The position numbers and the translations under genes are program-made. A model generated the notes under the pieces. That model saw nothing but the letters and a program-made list of their open reading frames with translations. It searched no databases and was not told the DNA's origin. From contig CALBJM010000320.1 in assembly GCA_937893225.1 (NCBI GenBank), forward strand, positions 1-6,129: 6,129 nucleotides of DNA. The letters are read 5' to 3'. Source of the stretch: an uncultured Erysipelotrichaceae bacterium. GTDB taxonomy: Bacteria; Bacillota_I; Bacilli_A; Erysipelotrichales; Erysipelotrichaceae. Positions 5,662-6,129 of the stretch are shown here, piece after piece (within the stretch, counting starts at the first letter, position 1; every line of letters starts with the position of its first letter).

Positions 5662-5681
5662 ACTTGAAAAGAGGTTTTTTT

Positions 5682-6129
5682 ATGAAATATCAGAAATTAG
5701 GAAATACGGAAATTGAAGTATCAAAAATATCTTTAGGAACGTGGGGACTTGGTGGTGGAAGTGTCTGGACCGATCATGATAGCAGCGTAGAAGATGCAAA
5801 ACGATTGTTGGATATTTGCCAAGATAATGGAATAAATTATATAGATACTGCACCTGTATATGGAACTGGCGCAAGTGAAGAATTACTTTCTAAAGCTTTA
5901 GAAGGAAGAAGAGATGAGTTTGTTTTACAAACGAAATGTTCCTTGAATTGGCGCAATGAAGGTGGAAATTTTCATTATAGTAGAGATGGATATACAGTAA
6001 ATAATGATACGCGTTATTGTGCTATTCGTCGTGATGTGGAAGATTCTTTATTGAGAATGCATACAGATTATATTGATTCTGTCATTGTACATTATGTATG
6101 CAAAGATTGGCCTGTTGAGGAAACGGTTT
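5682..6129 (+). CDS. Aldo/keto reductase, partial (runs off the right edge)
   Basis: This is an NAD(P)H-dependent carbonyl oxidoreductase of the AKR superfamily, with 149 codons visible of an expected 300 or so. The frame is open to the window end. The N-terminus MKYQKLGNTEIEVSKISLGT is typical of the family. The catalytic tetrad is complete: Asp55 and Tyr60 in NYIDTAPVYGTGASE (52-66), Lys85 in VLQTKCS and His137 in VIVHY. The Gly-rich GLGGGSVW (22-29) and DDSLLRM-like helix (121-126) also fit. The start ATG has GAGG at 5671-5674 and a run of seven T as spacer. It has its own promoter and is separated by a terminator, so it is probably not part of the arginine operon. The physiological substrate cannot be told from this fragment. 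Confidence 0.93.
   Translation, partial: MKYQKLGNTEIEVSKISLGTWGLGGGSVWTDHDSSVEDAKRLLDICQDNGINYIDTAPVYGTGASEELLSKALEGRRDEFVLQTKCSLNWRNEGGNFHYSRDGYTVNNDTRYCAIRRDVEDSLLRMHTDYIDSVIVHYVCKDWPVEETV

Overview
The window is AT-rich DNA with strong purine-rich Shine-Dalgarno sites, short intergenic gaps, a T-box riboswitch and intrinsic terminators. Together these point to a low-GC Gram-positive bacterium (Bacillota). The protein styles would suit an Erysipelotrichia-like gut or oral lineage, but that placement is only an impression. No mobile element, CRISPR array, rRNA or tRNA is visible.

Layout, all on the + strand. (1) About 50-322: the C-terminal remnant of a HAD-family hydrolase, cut off upstream by an in-frame stop. 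(2) 325-1131: thiD, an HMP/HMP-P kinase of thiamine biosynthesis, tightly linked to the remnant. (3) 1132-1524: a 393-base gap that is almost entirely regulatory. In order it holds a perfect 17-bp palindrome touching a near-consensus promoter, a T-box leader whose specifier reads best as CGC (arginine), its terminator, and a 13-codon ORF with a very strong ribosome binding site that encodes MKVRRRKKVTDIV. (4) 1525-5613: an apparent operon encoding a lipoprotein amino-acid binding protein, its membrane permease, its ATPase, and a cytoplasmic M14 zinc carboxypeptidase. A terminator closes it at 5619-5653. (5) 5682 to the right edge: the start of an aldo/keto reductase with its own extended -10 promoter.

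How the parts fit. The T-box should let transcription continue when a particular tRNA is uncharged. The specifier, the three consecutive arginine codons in the leader peptide just after the terminator, and a binding protein with only one arginine in 329 residues (against 27 lysines) all point to arginine. The co-transcribed carboxypeptidase has an Asp where pancreatic carboxypeptidase B has its Asp for basic C-terminal residues. The operon therefore reads as an arginine-scavenging unit: import of arginine, possibly also release of C-terminal Arg/Lys from peptides, under up to three layers of control (operator, tRNA-sensing antitermination, leader-peptide translation). The T-box and transporter are directly supported. 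The arginine assignment is strong inference, and the leader-peptide mechanism and peptidase specificity are hypotheses. The nearest precedent known to me is the Bacillus subtilis rtpA (anti-TRAP) operon, where a tRNA-Trp T-box is followed by a leader peptide with three Trp codons.
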